Source of the DNA: Symbiodinium natans
Lineage: Eukaryota > Sar > Dinophyceae > Suessiales > Symbiodiniaceae
Reading direction: 5' to 3'
Assembly: GCA_905221605.1 (NCBI GenBank)
Contig: CAJNDS010002734.1
Coordinates: 188,001-252,000 of the forward strand
DNA length: 64,000 nt
The notes under the pieces are model-generated. The model ran no database searches and was not told the DNA's origin. It was given only the letters and a program-made list of their open reading frames with translations. Each line of letters opens with the position of its first letter. Position 1 is the first letter of the stretch. Made by a program: the position numbers and the translations under genes. Positions 1 to 10,039 of this stretch are shown piece after piece.

Positions 1-665
1 AAACCCTAAACCCTAAACCCAGGACTGGATTTGCAGTCAGCTTGCAGTCGCCCGTAAACCCATACATCCTGGGACAGCACCAGGGGGTTTAGGGTTTGGG
101 GTTTGGGTTTTTTTTCCTAAACTCCTACGGTCCCACTGCGACTTCCTATGCCACATGCCACGTTTACGGTGGCAGCCGGGGTTTAGGGTTTAGGGAAACA
201 TGGAAGGCCACCCAAATTATCAAGCACTCTTCATCGATGGCTTGAACATCTTCCAACTTGAACTTCCGGAAGCCAAAACACTGGAAGGTGCCCGAGTGTG
301 TCTTGAATTTGCCAGGGGCAATGGTTTGGGGGGGGGGGGGAATCACTTGGAATCTCTTTACAAAGGCCAGGTTGGGTCCATGTCGAAATCGTCCACTTTC
401 AGTTGGGTCTGGGAAAGCACCAAAATCACTTCCAATGGTTTTTGGGGCTTGAAAGCTTTAGGGTGCAGGTTTTAAGTTGGGGGCTTAGGATGGTGGATTG
501 GTGTCGGCATGGCAGTGCGCCCGAAACCCTAAACAGTTTAAGGTTTGGGGACTCCGCCAGACGAAAAAGCCTAAACCCTAAAAGGTGTTAAGATTTGCAT
601 GTCCGGGTTCAAATTCCAATTTTCTGGCTGCCTTTTTCGCTATGTCATACATTCTCATGCTGCAC

Positions 666-770
666 TTGGAGGTTCATGGGTACTTATAAGTAGGGTTATA
701 AGAAGGGTCACGATGGTTGTAGTCAGACTGAGGGTGCTTATAACCCCACTTATATGTACAAGTATTGACC
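666..770. mobile_element. MITE-like element A1
   Basis: The left terminal repeat CTTGGAGGTTCATGGGTACT is clear. The right end (CCACTTATATGTACAAG) is degenerate. First of 14 family A copies. The family hallmark is CTTGRAGGTTCATGGG at the left and its complement CCCATGAACCTYCAAG at the right. Confidence 0.6.
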
Positions 771-822
771 CACGTAATTTCGATCTTCTTCCATGACCCT
801 AAACCCTAAACCCTAAACCCTA

Positions 823-917
823 AGCCTGTGGCTCCCCACATGGCTCCTGCAGGCACTCTTGAACTCCTTGAAGTTCAGAGAGCCGGAGCCATCGGCATCC
901 AGCACCTGCGCTACTGG
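823..917 (-). CDS. EF-hand exon with canonical loop
   Basis: The minus strand after a CCTAG acceptor reads VLDADGSGSLNFKEF. The loop DADGSGSLNFKE has D1, D3, S5, G6, L8 and E12, a complete calcium-binding EF-hand pattern. The island is bounded by CCCTAAA on the left and TTTAGGG on the right of the plus strand, so both flanking introns begin or end in heptamer arrays. It is too short for an ORF caller. Confidence 0.7.
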
Positions 918-3900
918 CTAGGAGGGTTTAGGGTTTAGGGTTTAGGGTTTGGGGTTTAGGGTTTCGGGTTTGGGGTTTAGGGTTTAGGGTTTAGGGTTTG
1001 GGGTTTGGGGTTTGGGGTTAAGGGATGTTCCCCCCTCTTAAAAAACAGTCCTTCATGGGATTCGAGTACCCCTGACTCTCATCCTTATGAAGGACTGCCA
1101 GTATAAGTTGGAACATCCCAAGTCTGGGCTTTAGGGCTGCCTAAGCCCCTAAACCCTAAACCCTAAACCCTAAACCCTAAACCCTGAACCCTGAACCCTA
1201 AACCCTAAACCCTAAACCCTAAGCCCTAAGCCCTAAGGCTGCTGAATCCCGGCCTTGAAGGCCGACCTTACGCCGCTGAACTCCGCATCGGCCCAAGTCT
1301 TGAATGCCGTCAGGCATTCGTGTGCCTCCTCAGCGGCGCGCTGCTGTGTGTGAGGGTTTAGGGTTTAGGGTTTAGGGTTTAGGGTTTAGGGTTTAGGGTT
1401 TAGGGTTTAGGGTTTAGGGTTTAGGGTTTAGGGTTTAGGGTTTAGGGTTTAGGGTTTAGGGCTTCAAGACTCAATCTTGGGTACTGCCCCCATACAGCAA
1501 CAGTCCATAGCAGGGGCTAGTATTCAAGGCCTTCTATATCTACATTACAATTGTTCAATGGCTACTGAGTGGGGGCAGTATCCAAACTCAATCCACCACA
1601 ACCCAAGAGCAGACCCAAACCCTAAACCCTCAGCCCGAAACCCTAAACCCTAAACCCTGAACCCTAAACCCTGAACCCTGAACCCTAAACCCTAACCCTG
1701 CACCCTAAGCAAACCAAGCGCACTGGCACCATCCTCCTGCAGCCGAGGCGCTGGGTCAATCTCCTGGCAGCACAGTGCCATGTTCAAGAGCACAGCTGGG
1801 ATTCAGGCACGGGGGTGGCTTTCTTTTTGTGAGTTTAGGGTTTAGGGTTTAAGGTTTAGGGTTTAAGTTTTAGGGTTTAGGGTTTCGACTCTCACACTGG
1901 CGCACGCGCCGGCAAGGCTCCGGGCAATCCAAGCAAGCGCAACTGCATCACAGTGGAAACAGCTGGATAAACTACGGTAGATCGGCACCACGCCATGGAA
2001 GCGACCACAGGCTGGCAACACAGCTTCAGTAGCTGCAGAAGCAGAATAAGTAACAGTATACACCCAACAAACCCGTCGGACTAAAGAAGCTCAGCAGCGC
2101 GCAAGTCCTACTACTCATTGGTAGCTCGGGGCGCTGTTCATACGAGGGCCTAGACCACGATCGCCAAAGAGGGTTTAGGGTTTTGAGCAGTCATGACTGC
2201 TCAAACTTCAGACCAAGGCCACAACAAAATGTCATGGGGCCGAAGTACTTACATCCATGAATTCATGGGCCAAGCTTCTAACCAGCAGCCTGTTGCAACA
2301 GCACCCAAGATAACCCTAAACCCTAGCCCCGAAACCCTAAACCTACTGCTCGTTCCTCAAGCTAGACCTCTGCATCGGTCATCCTCGGCCATATGGGTAT
2401 TTGCCAAGCTAAAGGTCGCCCAAGTGTACCCCACCCAACGCTATCATCCCAAAAGTTGGGTTTAGGGTTTAGGGTTTAGGGTTTAGGGTTTAGGGTTTAG
2501 GGTTTAGGGTTTAGGGTTTAGGGTTTAGGGTTTAGGGTTTAGGGTTTAGGGTTTGGGAACCCATCCCACAAACTACCCAAGAGCCCAATGCCCCTTAACT
2601 TCAGGAATATACCTTAAAATCGGATTAAGGGTCCCTATGTGAATTAGGCATAATTCCTTAATTAAGGGGCATTGGGCTCCCTGGGTACAACCCTAAACCC
2701 TGAACCCTAAAACATAAACCCTACACAGCTGAAGAGACCTTCAGGGAGATGCTTCCACTGCAGTCCTTGGATGTGGGACTCATTGGTCTGCTGCCTATGT
2801 GAACATCATATTTCTTGTTGTATATACATACACACACATATCTATATACATATAGATATGTATTTATTTATTGATTAACATGTATTTACATATATATATA
2901 TACACATCGACTATCATGTATGTATATATAAATATATATGCATCTCTCTACATGTTCTGATATATGTATATTATATACATAAATAAATAAATTTATGTAT
3001 GTATATATACTCATATAGTTAACCATCGTGTCGCCTAAGCACAGATCTGGGCTGTGCTGCCTGAGCTTTCTAAGAAGCTGCGTGGCAGATTCTGCAGATT
3101 GCGCTTTGTTGCTACAGCTTTAGGGTTTGGGGCCTAGGGTTTGGGGTTTAGGGTTTAGGCTGCCATGACTCTGCATCCAAAGCCAGCCAGGCCCCAGCAA
3201 GGTTGCCGTGGAAACGCACCAGCTTCGCTGCCTCCAAGTACTGGGGGGCTGCTTTAGGACGGCCAAAGATAGCTTCCTTTAAGATCTCGAAGAAGGGCTG
3301 TGTAGGCGCAGGCGCTGGCCGAATTCAGCTACTCTAAAGGGATATTCGTGGCAACCCCAAACAGGCAACCCCAAGAATAAAGTAACAAGATAATGGGACT
3401 GTACCTAGCAGGGTGCTTAAGCTCCCCTGATGTTCCTACGATATTCCCATTCGGATCCTTCTTTACTCGGTGGCATCCTAGCCCCCCACACACCCCCAGG
3501 GATATGTTGGTTATAGGGTCCTTAAGGGAAGGGGTTTCATGGAGAGTAGCTAGGGAACCTTGGGGAAGCTTTGGGGGGCCTTAGGGAGTGGTGGGGAGGA
3601 TTAGGGAACCTTGGGTTACATACCCCCTTGAACCCTAAACCCTAAACACTAGCCCTAAACCCTAAACCCTAAACCCCTCATTTCCTCCTTGCAGGACCCT
3701 CTAAATTGTAACCGGCAGCACAGCACGAGCACCAAGTCTCTGCCTCCTGGAACTCATGCCAATTGCAGCCTGGGTCTTGGTGGAATGCTGCCCCTAACCC
3801 TCAACCCGTAGTTGACCCCAATGCAAGAGCACTTCGGAGGCAGTTTTCTGAGTGTTTCCGCGAGGCGAGGCCCTCTACGACGCTTTAAAACCAAGCCCCC

Positions 3901-6900
3901 ATCTGACGTCCCTAAACCCTAAACCCTGAAGTACGGGAGCGCATGGCGCCCAAGCGAGAACCTGTCAGATTCCGTTTCCTGAACCTCAGTGGGGAGATTT
4001 GCTTGTTCGAGAGAAAATGCTTCAACTGCCGCTTAACAATGAGATCGGACGAATGGTGGCACGCAGGAGGCCCTGAACTTTGCAAAGCCCGGCATACATC
4101 CGAGGCTGTGGCTGTTTGAGCAGTCCTTGTCCATGGCAAATCGCCAAGCCTGCACTAAACCCTAAAACCTAAACCCGCAACCCCCATGTGATGCAAACGG
4201 CCATGCCGTACTGTGCAATGCGAGCAGATGCAAAGGTGCAACAGTGGGTAAGGGCCGACGCACGAGACGCCTAAACGATAAGCCCGCTACACTCTCTTGC
4301 CTTCACCCCCTGAACCCGGCACACCCTTTGCCCTAAAACCTGAACCCGCGCCTAGACCCCAAAAACCAAACGCTTTGCGCCCAGGTCTCTAGTTAAGAAG
4401 CCAGCCCAGATCCCTAAGTCCGACTTGAAGGTTCACGGGTCGTTACAAGTAGGGTAACTATCTTTATAACTGGATGTAACCGTATTTAGGGTACTCATAA
4501 CCCTACTTATGAATACCCAGGAACCTCCAAGTAGGCACCCTAAACCCTAAGCCCTAAACCCCAATCCCCAAACAAACCCTAACCATCCCCGCCCCCCCCC
4601 CGCCACACTGCGGGAGCGCCTTCAGGATGTGACCGTGACGTGCCACGAGCCTGGACGAACGACAGAGCGCGGGCTGGGCAGCTTCAAGCGCAGAGTACCT
4701 TTTGTTTTTACAGATATGCATACACACACCCACATATATGTATATAAATATATGTATATATATATATATATGTATGTATGTATGCATGTATGTATGTATG
4801 TATAAATGTATGTACACACACGCACATAAATACATACATAAAAAATGAATAAACAAACAAATATATATATATATATATGTACATATTCTTTATATAGATA
4901 AATATTTTTCTATATATTCACACGTCGGATACACATACATGTATCTCTTTGAACGCATGTATACACAGCTCTCTCTATGGTAAAGGAGGCCTGTACAGGG
5001 GAGTGAAGGTTGAAGGTTGACCGTTTGCAGATTGCAGTCTCGTCTTCGGGTTCCGGCGATCTCGGAAAATACTGGGAGGGCTTAGGGTTTAGGGTTGAAT
5101 CGCGCGCACTCGCACAGGCCAGGCGAGGGTTTAGGGTGTCGGCTTTAGGGTTTAGGGTGCCCCCAAACAGATCACCTCTCCTCCTCAACCAGGACTACAC
5201 AAGGGGGTCCAGGCCCGGGCGGGGTGCTGGGGGGGAAAATCGCCGCCGGCTAGTGGAAGGCTCGCGCTGTATACAAGCCTAAAAGCGGAGAGGGGATTCT
5301 GCAGTACGGCGTCAGCTTTACCATTTGCTAACTGCTAAGAATGAAGACCTGTGGAGCTCGGGCAGTTTCTCCAAATTGCACGATGCCAATCCTGACTCAT
5401 GAGACCGCGTGGACCCCAGTTTTGATACGTCTCCTAGGTGGCATGTCAAATCCCACAAGTCATGGGGCTCCCGGCTGTTTGCGAAAAGCTTCAGCTGCCG
5501 CTGGGTCTGCGACCGTAGTGAGCCAGGCCTAACATTGCAGAGGCACGTATTGAAGGAAACAAAGGGTTCAGGGTTTAGGTTTTTGTTTGCCACCCCCCAA
5601 AATAGTCCTTACCAACGTAACTTTGAACAAGGTTAAGCAAGTCGTTTACGCCCTCATCACCCCAAGAGGAGCAAGCCAACCCTGCAAGACCAATACCCCG
5701 AAACCCATATGGGTGCTCATATCATGAAGCTGCCACCCTGCCGGATGCATCACTACAGCTCTCACAGATCCGCCACAAAAAACTCCATGAAAGACGCAGC
5801 CATCGACACGAACTACACAAGCCCCACACCATCTCACCCTGAACCCACTGCCCCTATGGTGCTTGGGGTCTCAGGCATGTCTACTCCTGCCTACCCCCGT
5901 GTAGTTTCGCCACCGCTAGGCCTGGTCTTTGAAGGATAACTTTTTTGAACACAACATATCGGTTGGGAATCTAAGAATAATACTTAAAACGGTGGCACCG
6001 TGTTTCTGGAGGAGCCAAGATAACCTAACCCCTTATTAGCAGAGAAAGGTAGCACCAGGGGTCCTTGGTGATTCATATTCTTAAGGGGTAAAAGGAGGGA
6101 CCCCTAGAATGGACCTTTAATCTTATTCCCTATATGACCCCTATATACCTTGCATCGTCCCCAGCTACATACCTAAGTAACCCCCAACTAACCCCTTTAA
6201 GTCCCTTGACACTCTGCCAAGGTTCCGGTGCACGCCAAACATCCATGAACTCCAAGTCACGGAGGCAGATGTAGTCCCTCAGTTGATCTCGCTTCGCTGG
6301 AATCTGCGTCGTGCCAAAGGTGTTCCGATGGCCCTAAACCCTAAACCCGAAACCCGAAACCCCAAACCCTGACCCCTAAACCCTGATTGGATGTTCAGGC
6401 TTGAGTTGTGAGTTGAACACTCGTGCGCAGCTGTCCGAAGTCGATTCGCCAAGGCTCTTCTCCTGCCAGTCGAGAATCGAGACCACTTGCTTCCCCTTTC
6501 GGCTGAAGCCGTGAGACTCTAACTCCTGGACACAGGGCGTGTGCTTGAAGGTACATGGGTAGTTATGAGTAGGGTTTTACATTCTCCAAAGAAAGTGATA
6601 ACCAGATATAAGTACAGTTCCCCCACTTCGAACCCACATAGAACCACCCATGAACCTTCAAGTACAAAACCCCGCCACCCCGCGTCAGCTGCTGCTTACC
6701 CTCCGCAAACACCCCCCATGTTTGCCGTGGTCTCAGTCAGCCCTTCTCTTGGCAGCTGCTCAGAGAAGCGCAGCAGTAGATAGCAGTCCTAGCCATTAGC
6801 TGGATATCGCCAGAATGCTCGGCCCGTGTAGATGCTAGATCCAGCTAGCAGCGTCAGGAACACCACAGCAAGGTGCATGAGCAATGCTGATACTATACTC

Positions 6901-6937
6901 CCCTTAGAACCTGAATAAAAATAATATGTTCAATAAA

Positions 6938-6973
<36 letters not shown>

Positions 6974-9790
6974 ATTCCCAAGGCGGATATAGCTGATACC
7001 AAGGGTCTTGAAGGAAATGGGCATGAGACAGCCTCTTCCTGCCTGGCGTGGCTCAAAGACGAGCGACTGACTTGTCACCATGCCGTCCGGGTGGAGCCAG
7101 CTCGAACATACGGCCGATGCCAACCAAATCGAATACAGCCCTTGTCATGCTGGAATAGCCCTAGCCCCAGAACCCTAAGCCCTAAACCCTAAACGAGAAC
7201 CGAAACCCAACTTGTGAGGGAGAAGAAACCGTCTGCAGTCGGGCCACGAAACCGGTCCAGCACTTCGAAAGCTTCACTGGGCCTCGTGGCTTACATGCGC
7301 TCAACCCTGAACCCCTAAACCCTAAACCCTGAACCCCTAAACCCGAACCCCGCCCACCCCCCACCTCATGGTATCCCCTCCCCCCTTCACCCTGTGGTTC
7401 GTGGTGGGTTTAGGGTTTCCCCCTGTTGTTCGTGGTCTGCGGTTCATGGTGGGTTTCGGGTTAGACTGTAAGGTTTCGGGTTTTGTCTCTGCCCCCTGTA
7501 CTTCATAGTGGGTTTAGAGTTTGGGGGTTTAGGGTTTAGGGTTGAGGTTTGGGGTTTCCCCTCCACCCCCTAGGGTTCGTGGTGGCTTGAGGGTTAGGGT
7601 TGGGCGGTTGAGGTTGCGGGCTTATCTTCATCCGTGGTTCGTGGTTGGTTCAGGTCTTAGGGCTGCGTTCAGGATTGAAGTTTTCCCGCCCACCCTGTGG
7701 TTCGTGGTGGCCGGGCTTATAGGGTTTAGAATTTAGGGTTTAGGGGTTGGGGTGGGTGGGGGGGGGAGGGGGGTCGACAACGCGGAGCGCAGGCGGAAAG
7801 GGCTACGGTTCAGGCCATATCGGGTTTGGGGTTTCGGGGTTGGTCAGGGTGCCCTGGCCCTACCGATGGTGTATGTGTAGGTGCTGTGTGGGGAGTTGAT
7901 CTACTTAACTCCAACTTTTAGGCCCTGCTTCTCGTAACGGAAACCCTCTACCCTAAACTCTGACCCTAACTACAGTACCCCAAAAAGGCATATTGCAGTC
8001 TTGCCTGTGCAAGTGTTGCGAGGTTCTCCGAGGATTCAACCCTGAGCGCCTCCATTGAACCCTGAACCCTGAACCCTGATCCCTGATCCCTGAACCCTAA
8101 ACCCTAAACCCTAAACCCTGAACCCTAGACACTAAACCCTAAACCCTAAACCCTAAACCCTAAACCCTAAACCCAACTGTCCGAACTGCACCGTGTTCCA
8201 AGACATGCGGTCTGCTAGCCTGGCAACGACTCCTGGAAGGGGTCCTTAGGGTTTAGGTTTTAGGGTTTAGGGTTTAGGGTTCCTACCAGACCTCAAGTTG
8301 CAGCCGTTTTTTTGGGGGAACACCTAGAAGTTCTTGCTACGTTATGCCAAAACACAAAATGAGGTGCACCCCTCCTCCCCCCGGGAAAAAAACAACAATA
8401 ATAATAATAATAGTAATAAAGAAAGAAACACCAACAAAAAATCTAAGGCCTCTTGGATGGACTGATGCTCAAAGCCCACTCGCGGAAATGGGCCAGCAGC
8501 TGTGCAGAGTTGGGGTCCAGCCTGGGCGCCCAGGACTTTTCAACTACTGTTTAGGGTTTAGGGTTTAGGGTTTAGGGTTTAGGGTTTAGGGTTTAGGGTT
8601 TAGGGTTTAGGGTTTAGGTACTGGCAGCCTGGGAGCACCTAGACATGTATGTCTTTATATGCACGTTTACAGAATGTGTGTATCTGTGTGTGTACACGCA
8701 TACACAGACACGTCAACGGTGTCACCGTGTGTATATACATACATATGAATATTTTTATATAATTATATAAACACATATATATATATATATGTGTGTATAT
8801 GTTGCAAAACAGAAGCTTGCAGTAGGGCTCTTGTCAAAAGACAAGCTGGACCATCTTGAGCCGTGCAGCTCCTCAATGGTCGTGATGCCACTCGCATCAT
8901 GGTCCAGGGCTTGCCAGAGAGCTCGGCAGTTGCCTTTCCAATTCAACGTCTTCACGGCCTGCGCCAAGGGCGGCGCATGGACAAGAGGCACCTCTAAAAC
9001 CCCAAAGCCCCAACACCTTGCGCATCCTTGCGTGCTGCAGGCCCTAAACCCTAAACCCTAAACCCTAAACCCTAAACCCTAAACCCTAAACCCCGGACTC
9101 AGCAGCCTTGAAAAGCTCGGAACGTTGAAGCGTCATCGAGCCATCGACATCCAAAGCCTCACACGCTGTCGAGGAATCGAAGCAAGGCTCAAGAGCTTTC
9201 CACAATAGGTAGGGCTTAGGGTTTAGGGTTTAGGGTTTAGGGTTTAGGGCCTAAGGGTACAAAGGCGGTGCCTTGCGCCAGGCCCTCAGCATGTTCCCGA
9301 AGTGCTTCTTCAAGAATGCCTGCTTGGAGGGGCCCACTTGCAGGTCCATGGGTAGTTACGAGTAGGGTTCTACTACGTTAACCAGTTATAAAAGTAATTT
9401 GTTCCCTACTTCTAACCCCACATAGAACTACCCATGAACCTTCAAGCACCTTTTTGCCCACATCTTGCACGCGCAGAAAGCTGCCCCGACGCCCTTTTGC
9501 AACGGGCTTTTGGGGTCCGCCACCAAGACTGTCAAAAACCCTAAACCCTAAACCCTAAAAACTAAAAACCCTAAACCCTATAAACCCTATAAACCCTATA
9601 AACCCTATAAACCCTATAAACCCTATAAACCCTATAAACCCTATAAACCCTATAAACCCTATAAACCCTATAAACCCTAAAACCCTAAACCCTAAGCCGC
9701 TGGCCTTGAAGCTCCTGAGGGCAGCCCGTGCTTCGTGCAGGTTCTTTTGCTTCAAGCCTGTGGGCACCCATCGAAGCTTCTTCCGGCTGG
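823..9790 (-). CDS. Multi-exon EF-hand protein gene (span of linked exons)
   Basis: Short minus-strand exons encode EF-hand-like segments separated by heptamer arrays, MITEs and microsatellites. In sense order, likely exons are 9790-9705, 9528-9440, 9322-9272, 9195-9099, 9034-8812, 8535-8446, 8232-8170, 8056-7960, 7290-7219, 7158-7084, 3297-3170, 1826-1715, 1343-1236 and 917-823. Recurring signatures are an F..WA motif, an AWR/LW.ALD motif and acidic loops such as DHDASGITTIEE and DADGSGSLNFKE. EF-hands bind calcium. Long multi-EF-hand proteins with this WA / AW.ALD pattern are abundant in dinoflagellates, as far as I recall. Several neighbouring exons join in phase, but I cannot show that all belong to one transcript: there may be two or more tandem genes. 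No promoter, start codon or leader acceptor was identified. Confidence 0.6.
1022..1120. mobile_element. Family D element D1
   Basis: Ends GGGATGTTCCCCCC and GGAACATCCCA; inner arms ACAGTCCTTCAT and ATGAAGGACTGCC are inverted. TTTAGGG units abut the left and CCCTAAA the right, so intron 927-1229 is one large inverted repeat. Confidence 0.75.
1236..1343 (-). CDS. EF-hand-gene exon, WA-motif helix segment
   Basis: After a CACACAG acceptor the minus strand encodes an Ala/Glu-rich helical segment containing ECLTAFKTWADAEF and VRSAFKAGI. The same F..WA pattern recurs in the exon at 8446-8535, which supports a repeated module. It is flanked by arrays 1146-1229 and 1353-1461. Confidence 0.6.
1468..1593. 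mobile_element. Family K element between inverted heptamer arrays
   Basis: Ends CTTGGGTACTGCCCCCA and TGGGGGCAGTATCCAAA are inverted. TTTAGGG units lie on the left (1353-1461) and CCCTAAA units on the right (1615-1706), again giving an intron that is one long inverted repeat. Confidence 0.7.
1715..1826 (-). CDS. Probable exon, helical segment
   Basis: The minus strand reads PAVLLNMALCCQEIDPAPRL, then a GT donor inside GCGCTTGGTTTG. It sits between a CCCTAAA array and a TTTAGGG array. Sense and spacing agree with the neighbouring EF-hand exons; the function of the segment is unknown. Confidence 0.45.
2581..2679. mobile_element. Family E element E1 (array-free)
   Basis: Perfect 18-base inverted ends GAGCCCAATGCCCCTTAA and TTAAGGGGCATTGGGCTC. 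The interior includes CAGGAATATACCTTAAAAT. Confidence 0.8.
2815..3025. repeat. TA-rich microsatellite, other TA tracts listed
   Basis: ATATGTATA-type tract. Similar tracts occur at 4715-4930, 8640-8810, 9825-9985, 25675-25730, 25855-25960, 27243-27350, 28485-28590, 37180-37205, 39250-39360, 45010-45065, 48735-48842 and 59185-59345 (with CATGTA hexamers). Several sit inside predicted introns. Confidence 0.9.
3170..3297 (-). CDS. EF-hand-gene exon
   Basis: After a CTACACAG acceptor the minus strand encodes QPFFEILKEAIFGRPKAAPQ followed by YLEAAKLVRFHG and AGAWLALDAE. It ends at a GT donor (GCAGA/GTCATGG). The AW.ALDAE end matches the start of an EF-hand loop continued in another exon. The amino-acid composition is clearly protein-like, and both flanks are heptamer or low-complexity DNA. 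Confidence 0.65.
4424..4536. mobile_element. MITE-like element A2
   Basis: Ends ACTTGAAGGTTCACGGGT and ACCCAGGAACCTCCAAGT. The interior repeats the inverted motif TAGGG(T/A)AC..TAT. Minus-strand splicing would join YLE to SDLGIWAGFLTRDLGAKR without a stop. Confidence 0.75.
5646..5837 (-). CDS. Candidate minus-strand coding island
   Basis: An open minus-strand frame of 63 codons contains RAVVMHPAGWQLHDMSTHMG and ends in a stop at 5646. The plus strand is also open in part (5709-5939), so the strand is a judgement based on composition and on the minus sense of neighbours. No family is recognised. Confidence 0.3.
   Translation of the reverse strand: MRWCGACVVRVDGCVFHGVFCGGSVRAVVMHPAGWQLHDMSTHMGFGVLVLQGWLAPLGVMRA
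6544..6666. mobile_element. MITE-like element A3, frame-preserving intron candidate
   Basis: Ends CTTGAAGGTACATGGGTAG and CACCCATGAACCTTCAAG. On the minus strand, LTRGGGVLYLK joins HTPCVQELESHGFSRKGKQV across the element in phase 0. Confidence 0.8.
6894..6991. mobile_element. Family I element I1 with 8-bp direct repeat
   Basis: Ends TATACTCCCCTTAGAA and TTCCCAAGGCGGATATA. GCTGATAC flanks both sides (6886-6893, 6992-6999). The interior holds an A tract of more than 30 bases. On the minus strand, removal with one repeat copy joins TLGIS to IAHAPCCGVPDAASW in frame. Confidence 0.8.
7084..7158 (-). CDS. Exon with FDLVGIGRMFELAPPG segment
   Basis: A TTCCAG acceptor at 7159 is followed by MTRAVFDLVGIGRMFELAPP and GRHGDK. 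The following frame at 7070-7000 (PISFKTLGIS) continues across element I: removing that element and one direct-repeat copy gives TLGISIAHAPCCGVPDAASW. The product is unknown. It lies inside the EF-hand exon cluster. Confidence 0.5.
8446..8535 (-). CDS. EF-hand-gene exon, WA-motif segment
   Basis: The minus strand after GAAAAG reads SWAPRLDPNSAQLLAHFREW and ALSISPSK. The LDP..A..L..F..WA pattern repeats that of the exon at 1236-1343. A GC donor (AGAG/GCC) is possible. The 3' neighbour in sense is an AAT-rich microsatellite at 8395-8420. Confidence 0.55.
8812..9034 (-). CDS. EF-hand exon
   Basis: This exon follows a CTGCAG acceptor. Its frame contains LNWKGNCRALWQALDHDASG then ITTIEELHG, an EF-hand with loop DHDASGITTIEE. 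Its incoming phase (one base, then ACG) fits the outgoing phase of the exon at 9099-9195 (two bases, GA). The two exons therefore join in frame across a 64-bp intron made almost wholly of TTTAGGG units. The 3' limit is uncertain: the frame runs into a TA microsatellite near 8810. Confidence 0.7.
9099..9195 (-). CDS. EF-hand exon
   Basis: The minus strand reads ALEPCFDSSTACEALDVDGS then MTLQRSELFKAA, an EF-hand-like loop (DVDGSMTLQRSE). The upstream junction with the exon at 9272-9322 is ambiguous by one base: AAGG before the intron, AAAG at its end. The downstream junction is GT-AG. Confidence 0.65.
9272..9322 (-). CDS. EF-hand-gene exon (AWRK)
   Basis: The minus strand reads QAFLKKHFGNMLRAWRK. 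It joins in phase 0 to the exon at 9440-9528 when a family A element is removed from GTTCATGG to CCTCCAAG (9323-9439). The result is an uninterrupted WAKRCLK-QAFLKKHFGNM. Confidence 0.6.
9323..9446. mobile_element. MITE-like element A4, intron in the EF-hand gene
   Basis: Ends CTTGCAGGTCCATGGGTAG and TACCCATGAACCTTCAAGC. On the minus strand the GT of GAAG/GTTCATGG is the donor, and CCTCCAAG (or CCTGCAAG) is the acceptor. Confidence 0.8.
9440..9528 (-). CDS. EF-hand-gene exon (ADPKSPLQK)
   Basis: After a GACAG acceptor the minus strand encodes VLVADPKSPLQKGVGAAFCA then CKMWAKRCLK. A second frame is also open here, so the choice rests on composition and on fit to the next exon. It ends at the GT donor carried by the terminal repeat of the family A element. 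Confidence 0.5.
9575..9680 (+). repeat. CCCTATAAA nonamer array
   Basis: About eleven TATAAACCC nonamers, a two-base expansion of the heptamer, bordered by normal CCCTAAA units on both sides. Similar nonamers occur at 21735-21840 (TTTATAGGG) and 40683-40720. Confidence 0.9.
9705..9790 (-). CDS. Basic helical exon
   Basis: A GTGTTTCAG acceptor leads into SRKKLRWVPTGLKQKNLHEA then RAALRSFK, followed by a possible GC donor (AAG/GCC). It lies upstream in sense of the EF-hand exons and may be part of the same gene. The intron to the next exon contains the CCCTATAAA array (9575-9680). Confidence 0.55.
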
Positions 9791-10039
9791 CTGAAACACA
9801 TGTTGTAAACATGTACAAATTAAAAGATACATATACATTCTAACAATATATGTATGCGTACATATATAAATATATATGCAGAGTATGTGTATACATGCCT
9901 ACCTAACTCTCTCTCTCTCTCTCTATATTTTTCTATATATATATATATTTATATGTATTTGTATAGAATACATATCTGCTTCATGCAGCTGGAGCTCAGA
10001 GTTTTTTTTACGCCCATGGGCGGACTGTAGCGGGGGGTG

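Noticed and set aside
1-110. Window start as a true chromosome end (telomere)
   Set aside because: Only about three CCCTAAA units lie at 1-20, followed by unique DNA and more arrays in both orientations. The unit is interstitial throughout the window.
1146-1461. CRISPR array
   Set aside because: There is no regular repeat-spacer structure. The repeats are 7-9 bp telomere-like units, and the islands between them are exons or palindromic elements.
2193-2465. ORFs whose ends read LNPKP, TLNPKP, GFRV or GLGFRV
   Set aside because: These are translations of CCCTAAA or TTTAGGG heptamers. They recur at the ends of dozens of ORFs in all frames and carry no protein information.
4554-4856. ORFs rich in IYIYIYI / THIHTYIH (also 25594, 27143, 39169, 59151)
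   Set aside because: They are translations of TA/CATA microsatellites.
8860-8880. CTTGAGCC as a second spliced-leader relic
   Set aside because: Only eight bases match, and the flanking bases (GTGCAG) do not fit the leader. It lies inside an EF-hand exon.
9555-9700. GFIGFIGFI repeat protein on the minus strand
   Set aside because: It translates the CCCTATAAA nonamer array. The real coding part of that ORF is only 9705-9790.
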